Notes under the pieces: generated by a model | Database searches by the model: none | The model's input: only the letters and a program-made list of their open reading frames with translations | What the model was told of the DNA's origin: nothing | Made by a program: the position numbers and the translations under genes | Source: Bin87 sp965203855 | GTDB taxonomy: Bacteria; Chloroflexota; Dehalococcoidia; Lucifugimonadales; UBA3495 | DNA: 64,000 nucleotides | NCBI GenBank assembly: GCA_965203855.1 | Contig: CBDBDN010000005.1 | Coordinates: 1 to 64,000, forward strand | Reading direction: 5' to 3' | Shown: in pieces, positions 17,326 to 25,077 of the stretch | Numbering within the stretch: the first letter of the stretch is position 1 | Layout: each line of letters opens with the position of its first letter

Positions 17326-17775
17326 ATGATGATGCTGTTTTTGAAGGATGTTCCCGACCAGGCGCGGGCCGGGGAGGTGAAACGGGTTTCCAGAGGCTAT
17401 GCCCGCAACTACCTGCTGCCCAAGGGTCTGGCCGAAATCGCTACCGACGAGACGCTGAAACGGCTGGCGAAAATCAAGCAGGAGGGCGATGTGCAGCGGG
17501 CGCGGGAAACGCAGGTTATGGAGGAGCTGGCGGAGGCGCTGGACAACCTGACCGTAACCATTCCGGGGCGGGTTACGCCGACGGGGCGGTACTACGGGGC
17601 CATCAGCGGCATCCGCATTGCCGACGCGCTGGGGGAGCTGCTGGATCGGGAAATCGAGCGCCGCATCACCAGCTCGGTGGAGCCGATACGCGAACCGGGG
17701 GAGTACACGGTAACTTTGCCGCTGTCCTCCGAAATCGCCGCCACGGTGAATGTCATCGCCACTATTGAGGAATAG
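17326..17775 (+). CDS. rplI: 50S ribosomal protein L9
   Basis: The 149-residue protein starts MMMLFLKDVPDQARAGEVKRVSRGYARNYLLPKGLA, the highly conserved L9 N-terminal domain that binds 23S rRNA, followed by the connecting helix and the C-terminal domain (GRYYGAISGIRIADAL). The first of three ATGs at 17326 follows a GAGAGG site. rplI next to dnaB is a widespread bacterial gene order. Confidence 0.96.
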   Translation: MMMLFLKDVPDQARAGEVKRVSRGYARNYLLPKGLAEIATDETLKRLAKIKQEGDVQRARETQVMEELAEALDNLTVTIPGRVTPTGRYYGAISGIRIADALGELLDREIERRITSSVEPIREPGEYTVTLPLSSEIAATVNVIATIEE

Positions 17776-17826
17776 CCGGAACCGCCGGCGCATCGACTGC
17801 TGAACCCGGCAACGGCGGCGAATTTT

Positions 17827-19224
17827 ATGACTACGCCCGACACCGATTTCCAGCACGCAGGACGGCAGCTGCCATACGACCATCAGGCCGAGGCGGCGGT
17901 TCTGGGGGGCCTGCTGATTGACGGCGAGGCGCTGTACCGCATTCGGAGCATCATCAAACCGGAGGATTTTCACCGGGTGCGGCATCGGTTTTGCTATGAA
18001 GCGTGCATGGCGTTGTCCGACCGCGATGAAGCGATTGACCCGGTTACCGTAGCGCGCGAGCTGGATATACAGGACCGGCTGGAACAGGCCGGGGGGCCGG
18101 CCTACCTGGGGCAGCTGGTCGCTAATACGCCTACTGCGGTCAATGTGGCGTACTACGCTGATATTGTTGCCGATACTGCCGTGAAGCGGCGGCTGATTGA
18201 AACCGGCAACCGGATTGCGGAACTGGGGTTTGAGGACAGTACGGATCCCGATACGGCGGTGCGGCAGTCGGTGGACTGGCTGTTCAGCATCCAGCCGCTG
18301 GAGGCGGACCGTGGGTTTGTCCATATCGGCCCGCTGCTGGATCCGTACCTGCTGGGCGATGTTGACGATGCGGCGGAGGAAGCGGGGCTGCCGGTGCAGT
18401 CGGGGTACAGCGACCTGGACAGCCTGCTGGGGGGGATGCAGCGTTCCGACCTGCTGATACTGGGCGCGCGGCCGGCGCTGGGCAAAAGCAGCCTGGCGCT
18501 CAATGTGTGCGTCAATGCGGCGAAAGAGGGGCAAACCGCCGGCATATTCAGCCTGGAGATGAGCCGGGAGCAGGTAGCGATGCGGATATTGTCGTCGGAG
18601 TCCGGCGTGGAGGCGCACCGTTTGCGCTTGGGGCTCTACTCGGAACAGGAGGAGGGGATTATCGCCAACTCGGTCGGATTGCTGTCCGGGCTGCCTATTT
18701 ACATTGACGATACGCCGTTTCAGACGGTGATGGAGATGCGGAGCAAAGCGCAGCGTCTCAAACTGGAGCGTGGGCTGGACTTTCTGGTGGTGGATTATCT
18801 GCAATTGATTGAGGGGCAGAGCCGGCGGCGGGGCGGCGGCGAAAATCGGGTGCAGGAAATCAGCGAAATCTCCCGGCAGCTTAAGGGTATCGCCCGCAAT
18901 TTGACGGTGCCGGTGTTCACCTGCTCCCAGTTGAGCCGGGTAGTGGAAAACCGGCCGGGGCATCGTCCGCAGCTGTCCGATTTGCGCGACAGCGGCAGCA
19001 TTGAGCAGGACGCTGATGTAGTGATGTTTTTGTACCGGGAGGACAAGAACTATACCGAGGAGGAGTGGGAACAGCACGCGCCGGGCCGTCCGTATCCGCG
19101 CAACATTGCCGAGCTGATTGTCGCCAAGCATCGGCACGGGCCGACGGGCAGCCTGAGCCTGTATTTTCGGGACAGCCTGATGCGGTTTGACCAGCTGGCG
19201 TACACGCAGGAATATGTCGCTTGA
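17827..19224 (+). CDS. dnaB: Replicative DNA helicase DnaB
   Basis: The 465-residue helicase has the N-terminal domain (LPYDHQAEAAVLGGLLIDGEALYRI), linker, and RecA-like motor: Walker A GARPALGKSSLALN, FSLEMSREQ, Walker B FLVVDYLQLI, and SDLRDSGSIEQDADVVMFLYR with the arginine finger region further on. It unwinds DNA at the fork and binds primase. It is followed at once by two genes for probable helicase-loading proteins. Confidence 0.97.
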   Translation: MTTPDTDFQHAGRQLPYDHQAEAAVLGGLLIDGEALYRIRSIIKPEDFHRVRHRFCYEACMALSDRDEAIDPVTVARELDIQDRLEQAGGPAYLGQLVANTPTAVNVAYYADIVADTAVKRRLIETGNRIAELGFEDSTDPDTAVRQSVDWLFSIQPLEADRGFVHIGPLLDPYLLGDVDDAAEEAGLPVQSGYSDLDSLLGGMQRSDLLILGARPALGKSSLALNVCVNAAKEGQTAGIFSLEMSREQVAMRILSSESGVEAHRLRLGLYSEQEEGIIANSVGLLSGLPIYIDDTPFQTVMEMRSKAQRLKLERGLDFLVVDYLQLIEGQSRRRGGGENRVQEISEISRQLKGIARNLTVPVFTCSQLSRVVENRPGHRPQLSDLRDSGSIEQDADVVMFLYREDKNYTEEEWEQHAPGRPYPRNIAELIVAKHRHGPTGSLSLYFRDSLMRFDQLAYTQEYVA

Positions 19225-20054
19225 TGACTGCTGCGCCCGCCGGCACATCCGCTGTCGCTACTGCCGCCGCATTGCCTAAAAACGCGCGCCGGGTGCCCGT
19301 CCCGGCGGCGGCGGTGGGCGAATGGCTGGCGGAAATTGAGGACCTGGACGAGCTTAAAGTAACGCTGCGCGCCGTCGGGATTGTATCCGGGAGGGCAAGT
19401 CGGAAAGGCGTTCCGGCATCGGCCGGCCTGGATGAACTGCTGGATGACCGGTTTCTATTGCAGGGCGTAGCATCGGGCCCGGCCGGTATCGTCCGGGCGC
19501 TGGGCGCAGCATTGCGCCGGGGTACGCTGGCTGCCGCCCGCTACCAGGGAAGTATCTGCGTTTATCTGAATGATGACGCCGCGCGACGGCATTTTTGCCA
19601 AGCCAAGCTGACGCCGCTAACCGCGTCCGACGTTGCGGAAGCCGCCGGGGTTGGCAGTGCGGCCGCTGATTATCCGCCGTCGGATGCAATGCCGCCATCC
19701 CGCCGCCGTGCTAACATAGCCGCGCTGTACGAGCAGCACATCAGCAACAGTTACGGGCATAGCATCGCCGAGCAGCTGCGGGCGGCCGAGGAGGAATACC
19801 CGGCGCAATGGATTGAGCGCGCTTTCGCTGCCGCCGCCGAGCGTGATGCCCGCAGCTGGAGCTATGTTATCGCCATTTTGCGCCGTTGGATGCGAGAGGG
19901 GCCCCCAAAGTGGGCGGTTGATACTCATGACAATGGAGAGTCTGGAAACGATACTGCGGCGGATGGCCGCACGGGATACCTGGAGAGTTACCGACGCCGC
20001 TACGGACGATTACCTTGGGAATCCGGGGAGGACGGCGGCGCAAGCGGGGGCTGA
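19224..20054 (+). CDS. DnaD-like replication initiation protein
   Basis: The 276-residue protein overlaps the dnaB stop by one base. Residues about 170-230 (ALYEQHISNSYGHSIAEQLRA, ARSWSYVIAILRRWMREG) match the DnaD/DnaB2 C-terminal helical domain, whose consensus is a W-Y-I-x-A-I-L-x-x-W pattern. The tail YRRRYGRLPWE also resembles DnaD ends. Such proteins bind DNA and help load the helicase. The N-terminal half is not recognised in detail. The 3' end overlaps the next gene by 128 bases in another frame. Confidence 0.7.
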   Translation: MTAAPAGTSAVATAAALPKNARRVPVPAAAVGEWLAEIEDLDELKVTLRAVGIVSGRASRKGVPASAGLDELLDDRFLLQGVASGPAGIVRALGAALRRGTLAAARYQGSICVYLNDDAARRHFCQAKLTPLTASDVAEAAGVGSAAADYPPSDAMPPSRRRANIAALYEQHISNSYGHSIAEQLRAAEEEYPAQWIERAFAAAAERDARSWSYVIAILRRWMREGPPKWAVDTHDNGESGNDTAADGRTGYLESYRRRYGRLPWESGEDGGASGG

Positions 20055-21354
20055 CGGCTGCCCGCAGTGCGCCGGCACCGGGTGGGTAACGGTGCGGGCG
20101 CCGGTGGAGCATCCCGTCTTTGGCAAGGCGTTTCCGTGCCAGTGCCAGGAAACGGAGAGCAATCAAGCGCGGCGGTCGGGCGCGCTGGAACGCTATAGCA
20201 ACCTAGGCGCCCTGCGGCAGGCGACTTTCGCCAACGCCAACCCGGAAGGGCCGGCCGGCGCCGTCGTGAACCGCAAGGCATTCGCCGGCGCTTGCCAATC
20301 CGCCATCGCCTATGCCGATAATCCGCAGGGATGGCTAACCTTTGCCGGCCCCAGCGGCAGCGGCAAAACTTATCTGGCCGCCGCCATCGCCAACCGTCGG
20401 ATTGAGCTGGGGCAGCCGGCGCTGTTCATCACCGCCGCCGATCTGCTGGACTATCTGCGGGGTGGGTTTGACGATGATGCCGAAGTTGGGTTTATAGACC
20501 TGTTTGAGCAGGTGCGGGAAGCCGAGCTGCTGGTACTGGACGACTTGCCGGCGCGTCCGGCCAGCCCCTGGGGTCAAGAGCGGCTGTTTCAGCTGCTGGC
20601 GCGGCGTCATGCGGAGCGGCTGCCGACGGTAGTAACGCTGCGCGGCGAACCGGATCGCCTGGACGAATTCCTGCGGACGCGGCTGGAATCGCCGGACGGG
20701 TTTGGCCGGATGTACCGGCTGGGGCACATCGGCAGTATGGCCGGGCGGGTCATCGGCGCAATTCCGGCGGGGATGCGGCATCGGATGACATTTGACGCTT
20801 TCCGCACCGACGGCCGGGGCGGACTTGCCGATGGGCAGCGGCTGACTTTGCATAGCGCCAAATCCTATGTGCAGCGTTGGGCTGACGATCCCGTCGGCTG
20901 GCTCAACCTGTGCGGGTCTTACGGCGTGGGCAAGACGCATCTGGCGGTGGCCGCCGCCACCGAGCGGGAAAGCCGGGGCGACGATGTATTTTTCGCCACC
21001 GCGGCGGATCTGCTGGACTATCTGCGGGCCGCCTTTGCGCCCGACAGCGGCATCGCTCACGACGATCTGCTGGATCGCATCAAGAATGCCGATGTGCTGG
21101 CGCTGGACGATATGGGGGCGGAACGCAGTACGCCTTTCGCCGAGGACAAGCTGTTTCAGATTATCAACTATCGTTATGAGGAACGGCTGCCTACCATCAT
21201 CACTACTTCGCATCTGATTGAGGAAATTGCCGCGGCCCGTCCGCGCATCGCATCCCGTCTGCAAGACCCGCTGGCGGTGAAGGAACTGCCCATTGAGGCG
21301 CCGGATTACCGGCAGGGCGGCGTCCTGTCATCGCCCGCTCCGCCACAACCGTAA
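19927..21354 (+). CDS. Helicase loader-like protein with two tandem DnaC/IstB-type AAA+ domains
   Basis: A 475-residue protein. Residues 45-73 hold CPQC and CQC, a probable zinc site. AAA+ domain 1: Walker A GPSGSGKT (141-148), Walker B LLVLDD (201-206). AAA+ domain 2: Walker A GSYGVGKT (330-337), Walker B VLALDD (390-395), and an arginine-finger-like RPRIASRL (438-445). Each ATPase is preceded by the same type of linker ending in GWL, so the whole module is duplicated. DnaC/DnaI loaders usually have one AAA+ domain. Start taken at the ATG at 19927, inside the upstream gene; a second ATG at 19933 is possible. Confidence 0.8.
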   Translation: MTMESLETILRRMAARDTWRVTDAATDDYLGNPGRTAAQAGADGCPQCAGTGWVTVRAPVEHPVFGKAFPCQCQETESNQARRSGALERYSNLGALRQATFANANPEGPAGAVVNRKAFAGACQSAIAYADNPQGWLTFAGPSGSGKTYLAAAIANRRIELGQPALFITAADLLDYLRGGFDDDAEVGFIDLFEQVREAELLVLDDLPARPASPWGQERLFQLLARRHAERLPTVVTLRGEPDRLDEFLRTRLESPDGFGRMYRLGHIGSMAGRVIGAIPAGMRHRMTFDAFRTDGRGGLADGQRLTLHSAKSYVQRWADDPVGWLNLCGSYGVGKTHLAVAAATERESRGDDVFFATAADLLDYLRAAFAPDSGIAHDDLLDRIKNADVLALDDMGAERSTPFAEDKLFQIINYRYEERLPTIITTSHLIEEIAAARPRIASRLQDPLAVKELPIEAPDYRQGGVLSSPAPPQP

Positions 21355-21393
21355 CGCTCTGCTTTTTGGCAACGCCCGGCGAGGGATAGCAAT

Positions 21394-22422
21394 ATGACTG
21401 CACACGACAACGACAATCCTAATCCCCTGCAATTTGCCGACTGGCCGGCCGCGCAGGATTACTATTTTGACAATGGGCTTACCGACGGTTTGCCCATTGT
21501 GCCGCCAACGCCGGAACGGGTGCAGGCGATGCTGGATTATGCCGGCGTTGGCGCCGACTACGAGCTGGGGACGGAGGTCATCCGGCAGAAGCGGTTCACG
21601 GCCGGCAAGGCCGCGGTCAATGCCGTGATGGCCGGCTGCCGGCCGGAGGATTTTCCGGTGGTGATGGCGTCGCTGTCGGCCATTGCGGAACGCGCTTTCA
21701 ACCTGCACGCCAGCAGCACATCCACTAACGGCGCCACGGTGCTGACGGTGGTCAGCGGCCCCTACGCCGACGCCATCGGGATGAACGCCGGCGTGGAGCT
21801 GATGGGGAACGGGAACCGCGCCAACGCCGCCATCGGGCGCGCCGTCAACCTGTTCAAGGCCAATTTCTACGGTTCCGTTCCGGTAGTGATGGACAACAGC
21901 ACTTTCGGGCATCCCGGCAAAATCGGGTTCTGTTTCCCGGAGAACCGGGCGGTTAGTCCGTGGCCGTCGCTGGCGTCTGAAAAGGGTTACGGGGATGATG
22001 CGACTATCGTAACCGCTTATGCGACGCTGGCGCCGTTGCAGGTTACGCTGCACGGCGACCGCCATCCCGCCGACTTTCTGACCACCGTGGCCCATGCGAT
22101 GCTGGCTTTTGGGCCGGATCTGCCGGAGGTGATCTGCGTCATCAGCCCGGAGGCGATGCAGCATATCGCCGCCGCCGGCTGGACGCGCCGGCAGACGGCC
22201 GAGTTCCTGCACGACAAGGCGCGGCTGCCGGTATCGGAGTGGGTGCGCTGGCATCGGATGTCGCCGGCGCTGGACCATGACCGGATGGCCCCGGTAGTGC
22301 CGGATGCCGACCGCATCACCGTGCTGCCGGGCGGGGGGATGGCGGGGGCGTTTATCAGCCTGATTAGCACTTGGGGGAGCAGCCGGTCGGTAACGCGGCC
22401 GGTGGCAGTACCAGGCAGTTAG
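21394..22422 (+). CDS. Uncharacterised protein with GLPIVPPTPERV motif, possibly linked to the UGSC selenoprotein
   Basis: A 342-residue soluble protein starting WPAAQDYYFDNGLTDGLPIVPPTPERVQAML, with many conserved-looking Gly/Asn turns (MNAGVELMGNGNRANAAIGRA, NSTFGHPGKIGFCFPEN) and the end GSSRSVTRPV. The DGLPIVPPTPERV opening recalls a family found next to UGSC-type proteins; this link is from memory. The protein looks complete at both ends. No catalytic motif is recognised. It lies 39 bases after the helicase loader and 1.2 kb before the UGSC gene. Confidence 0.55.
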   Translation: MTAHDNDNPNPLQFADWPAAQDYYFDNGLTDGLPIVPPTPERVQAMLDYAGVGADYELGTEVIRQKRFTAGKAAVNAVMAGCRPEDFPVVMASLSAIAERAFNLHASSTSTNGATVLTVVSGPYADAIGMNAGVELMGNGNRANAAIGRAVNLFKANFYGSVPVVMDNSTFGHPGKIGFCFPENRAVSPWPSLASEKGYGDDATIVTAYATLAPLQVTLHGDRHPADFLTTVAHAMLAFGPDLPEVICVISPEAMQHIAAAGWTRRQTAEFLHDKARLPVSEWVRWHRMSPALDHDRMAPVVPDADRITVLPGGGMAGAFISLISTWGSSRSVTRPVAVPGS

Positions 22423-22431
22423 GGGGCGGCG

Positions 22432-22878
22432 ATGGCATACGATTACCGGCATCCGCAGTATTTGGCGGCGCGGGAGGAAGCGTTGGCGCGCTCTGACCAC
22501 GTGTGCCAGTTTTGCGGGCAAAAGCCGGCGGTGGAAACGCACCATTGGGCGGAACGCTACCCACCGGCCGCGGAAACGACCGCTGATGATCTGACGGCGC
22601 TGTGCGGCCTGTGCCACGAAATGGCGACTACGATGCGGAGGTTCGTCAGGGCCGGGGGCGACTACCATATCTTTATGGCCGAGCTTGCCGCTACTATTGA
22701 CAAGGGGATGCAGCAATGGACTACGAAATCAAAATCAGGGGCATCAAGCCCATTATCCAAAACAACGGCGCGGCCGGACTCGACACCCGGAGCGCTGCCA
22801 ATCTCGAGAAGGCGGAAATCACGCGCAAGGGCGGCTCCAACCGAACCGCAACCGACGACGCGCGACTCCGGGAACTAG
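22432..22878 (+). CDS. HNH-type zinc/nuclease protein
   Basis: The first 95 residues contain HVCQFCGQKP, ETHHW and DDLTALCGLCHEMATTM: two CxxC pairs around a His-His, the layout of HNH endonucleases. It starts 10 bases after the preceding stop. The last 55 residues are in a different frame within the next gene (from 22716), are basic and low-complexity, and may be a by-product of the overlap rather than a conserved part. Context with the next gene suggests phage or mobile-element origin. Confidence 0.7.
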   Translation: MAYDYRHPQYLAAREEALARSDHVCQFCGQKPAVETHHWAERYPPAAETTADDLTALCGLCHEMATTMRRFVRAGGDYHIFMAELAATIDKGMQQWTTKSKSGASSPLSKTTARPDSTPGALPISRRRKSRARAAPTEPQPTTRDSGN

Positions 22879-23318
22879 ACTGCCAAATCAGCCTTTACCT
22901 AGACGAGAGCGACGCGCCGACAATCCCGGAAGCGGCGATCCGCGCCTGCATCGAAACCGCCGCCCGCAAAATGAAGCAAGGGCCGCAGGTTCGGGAAGGA
23001 TTGATAGTCACCGAAGTCGTATCATTTGACTATGACCGGGAACGCTATGGCGCTACGGTCGCTGATTTGGTCAAAACCGCTCAATTCACGGTGCCCGTGA
23101 AAATGGGCCAAGTTCGGGTGAACCGGACTAGGGCCAAGTTTGACGAATGGTCGGTAACTTTCCGTGTGGACATCGACCCGGAACTGGTGGACGAGGAGCA
23201 ACTCGCCAGCTGGTTGGACATCGCCGGCCGTCGCATTGGTCTGGGCGACTGGCGTCCTGAAAAGAGCGGCACTTTCGGCCGGTTTGAGACGGTTAGCATT
23301 GAGCAGATTGGCAACTAA
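22716..23318 (+). CDS. Phage-like conserved hypothetical protein
   Basis: A 200-residue protein opening MDYEIKIRGIKPIIQNNGAAGLDTRS and containing PTIPEAAIRACIETAARKMKQGPQVREG and DIAGRRIGLGDWRPEKSGTFGRF. From memory, close relatives of unknown function occur in phage and prophage genomes; this cannot be checked here. A good AAGGGG site lies 8 bases upstream of the ATG. Codons here (many CGA, CTA, ATC) look slightly different from flanking housekeeping genes, which fits recent arrival. Confidence 0.65.
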   Translation: MDYEIKIRGIKPIIQNNGAAGLDTRSAANLEKAEITRKGGSNRTATDDARLRELDCQISLYLDESDAPTIPEAAIRACIETAARKMKQGPQVREGLIVTEVVSFDYDRERYGATVADLVKTAQFTVPVKMGQVRVNRTRAKFDEWSVTFRVDIDPELVDEEQLASWLDIAGRRIGLGDWRPEKSGTFGRFETVSIEQIGN

Positions 23319-23325
23319 CCAAACG

Positions 23326-23510
23326 AGGCAAGGCAGGGCGGGGCTCGGCATGGCATCGCAAGGCAGAGCATGGCACGGCATAGCCCGGTACGGCACGGCT
23401 AGGTTTTTCAGACCATCCACCACAAGGCATAGTGGGGCTCGGCGTGGCAAGGCTAGGCAGAGCACGGCACGGCATGGCCCGGTAGGGCACGGCAGGGCAA
23501 GGATTGGGTT
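23326..23510. repeat. Pentanucleotide-periodic NNGGC repeat in two related blocks
   Basis: Two blocks (about 23326-23403 and 23424-23510) are made of 5-base units of the form NNGGC (AAGGC, ACGGC, ATGGC, CCGGT and so on). The blocks correspond unit by unit with an offset of 94 bases (GGGGCTCGGC starts both), so the whole stretch was duplicated. Minus-strand frames read it as low-complexity Ala/Cys/His/Met/Pro. The gap 23319-23580 contains no gene. Confidence 0.85.
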
Positions 23511-23580
23511 GCTCGTCGGGGGAACTCGGCGGGCAATCCATAGCATCAGCATCAGACGATGATGATAAGGAGAATGCATT

Positions 23581-24123
23581 ATGACAACGCAAAACGCGGC
23601 AATTGTTACCCTGGATCCGCGGGACGATGCGCCGCAGTCGCCGGCCCGGCTGGCCGTGCGTCCGGCGACGCTGGACGGCAAGGTGATCGGGCTTTTTGCC
23701 AACAACAAGCCGCACTCGGAGGATTTGCTGCGCCGCATCGCCGCCATCATCGGGGAGAGGTATGACCTCGCCGGGACGGTGGAACACAACAAGGGGGGCT
23801 GGCAGTGGCCGGCGCGGATTGAGGATTTGCAGCGGACGGCATCGGAAATTGATGTAGCGATTCACGCCACAGCGGAATGAGGTTCCTGCACGGCGTGCAG
23901 TGTGCACGACGCAATGGAAACCGAGCTGCTGGGCATTCCCTCCACGGTGCTGACGACCCGCCCGTTTATCAGCCAGGCGAGGGCGATGTCGCGGATGCGC
24001 GGCGACCCGCAGTACGGCCTGGCGGTGATTGAGCATCCCATCGTTACCCTCACCGATGCCGAGTTGTCGGAACGGGCGGCTACGGCTGCGCCGCAGGTGA
24101 TTGCCTGCCTGGTGGACCGGTAG
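23581..24123 (+). CDS. UGSC-family selenoprotein (in-frame TGA = selenocysteine)
   Basis: From ATG 23581 (AAGGAG ribosome binding site, 9-base spacing) the frame runs 99 codons to TGA at 23878-23880, then continues open for 80 more codons to TAG at 24121. Across the TGA the protein reads ATAE-U-GSCTACSVHDAMETELLGIP, which is the defining UGSC motif of the UGSC (seleno)protein family. The upstream part (LDGKVIGLFANNKPHSEDLLRRI) and the downstream part (STVLTTRPFISQARAMSR, LAVIEHPIVTL) both fit that family, about 180 residues in total. U100 and C103 would form a redox-active pair. Function of the family is unknown. Standard annotation would split this into a truncated 99-aa gene and an orphan tail. 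Confidence 0.85.
23886..23900 (+). promoter_or_regulatory. Candidate bacterial SECIS hairpin
   Basis: CTGCAC-GGC-GTGCAG, a perfect 6-bp stem, begins 5 bases after the TGA codon; its apex is about 14 bases from the U of UGA, with a G in the loop. Bacterial SECIS elements lie directly after the UGA in the coding region and place a G-containing loop at such a distance. An overlapping alternative stem GTGCA/TGCAC follows. Confidence 0.55.
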
Positions 24124-24153
24124 GCGGGCCGCAAGATTGGAGGGAGTTGTTTT

Positions 24154-24459
24154 ATGTTTGGCTTGACGCCTGGCGCAAGAGAGGGCAGTTTTCGCTGCCG
24201 CCTGCATTTCTTTCTGGCATCAACCTGGTATGGCCTGGGGGGCAGCGGGCTGTTTGCTACCAAGGCGGAAATTAGAGCCGATGCGCGTCAGGGGGTGTAC
24301 GAATACTGGCGCAATGAAGCGCGGGCCCGTTTCATCCGCCGCTTGAAAGAGGCCGAGCAACGCTATGGTTTCCGGGATGATGCAACTGGCATCATAATGC
24401 TGCCGATCACGCCGGAAGTTGAGCGGTTCCTGCGCGGCGACACGGATGACGCAGCCTGA
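24154..24459 (+). CDS. Small hypothetical protein with ITPEVE tail
   Basis: A 101-residue protein with a strong GGAGGGAG site before the ATG. The N-terminal part has a short hydrophobic patch (LHFFLASTWYGLGGSGLF), followed by a charged helix and the C-terminal RDDATGIIMLPITPEVERFL. This tail matches that of the next gene (RDPATGRMTLEITPEVEALL), so the two are related. Family not recognised. Confidence 0.55.
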   Translation: MFGLTPGAREGSFRCRLHFFLASTWYGLGGSGLFATKAEIRADARQGVYEYWRNEARARFIRRLKEAEQRYGFRDDATGIIMLPITPEVERFLRGDTDDAA

Positions 24460-24614
24460 TTGGGCCGGCGCTCCGGCCAGAGTATCAAGAGCGCAGGGGC
24501 GAATGCTGATTCGCCCTTGCGCCCGCAACGGGTCAACCCAACCGCCCGGCAACCGGGCAGCCCGGCAAACGATTGGAGGTCGGCAGGATTGAAACTGCCG
24601 GCAAGGATGGTAAA

Positions 24615-25034
24615 ATGCAAACATCGGAACTGGCCGACCGGGGCATTTGGTGGCAAGTGACCGGCTTTACCCTGGTAGGTTGTACCAGTTTGGCAATTCT
24701 GGAACTATACGCCGGGTCGGATGCGGTAGCCTACCAGTGGTTTGAAACCGCCGTGACGCGCTTGTATTGGGCGTTTGTCGTAACTCTGGCCGGCGCCTTT
24801 GACGGAGGGCAGAAATTGTTCGGAAAAGTATCGGAAACCCGCCGTGCGGTGCGGGAAAAAATCCGGGAAAAGGGCCGGCAAGAGGGCCGGAAGCAGGGTC
24901 ATCAAGAGGGGCAGCGTGAACTGTCCGCGCTGTTGCGCCGCCACGCGACGCGTGACCCGGCAACGGGCCGCATGACGCTGGAGATTACGCCCGAAGTGGA
25001 AGCACTGCTGGACGAAGCCGACGACAGCGACTAG
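24615..25034 (+). CDS. Small membrane protein with charged tail and ITPEVE motif
   Basis: A 139-residue protein with two hydrophobic segments (VTGFTLVGCTSLAILELYA and LYWAFVVTLAGAF), then a highly charged helix (KIREKGRQEGRKQGHQEGQREL) and the tail RDPATGRMTLEITPEVEALLDEADD shared with the gene upstream. The ATG at 24615 follows AAGGATGG; an in-frame start at 24573 is possible but poorer. The E-G-R-x-Q-G-H-Q-E-G pattern is typical of small helical tails in accessory proteins. Function unknown. Confidence 0.55.
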   Translation: MQTSELADRGIWWQVTGFTLVGCTSLAILELYAGSDAVAYQWFETAVTRLYWAFVVTLAGAFDGGQKLFGKVSETRRAVREKIREKGRQEGRKQGHQEGQRELSALLRRHATRDPATGRMTLEITPEVEALLDEADDSD

Positions 25035-25077
25035 CCGCCGGCTTTGCGCCAGTCGTTGCCCCACAGGAGCGTTAGCC

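Noticed and set aside
23293..24207. Long minus-strand open frames across the NNGGC block (Ala/Cys/Met/Pro-rich)
   Set aside because: They only read the pentanucleotide repeat and the antisense of the selenoprotein gene; composition is low complexity and no start signal is present.
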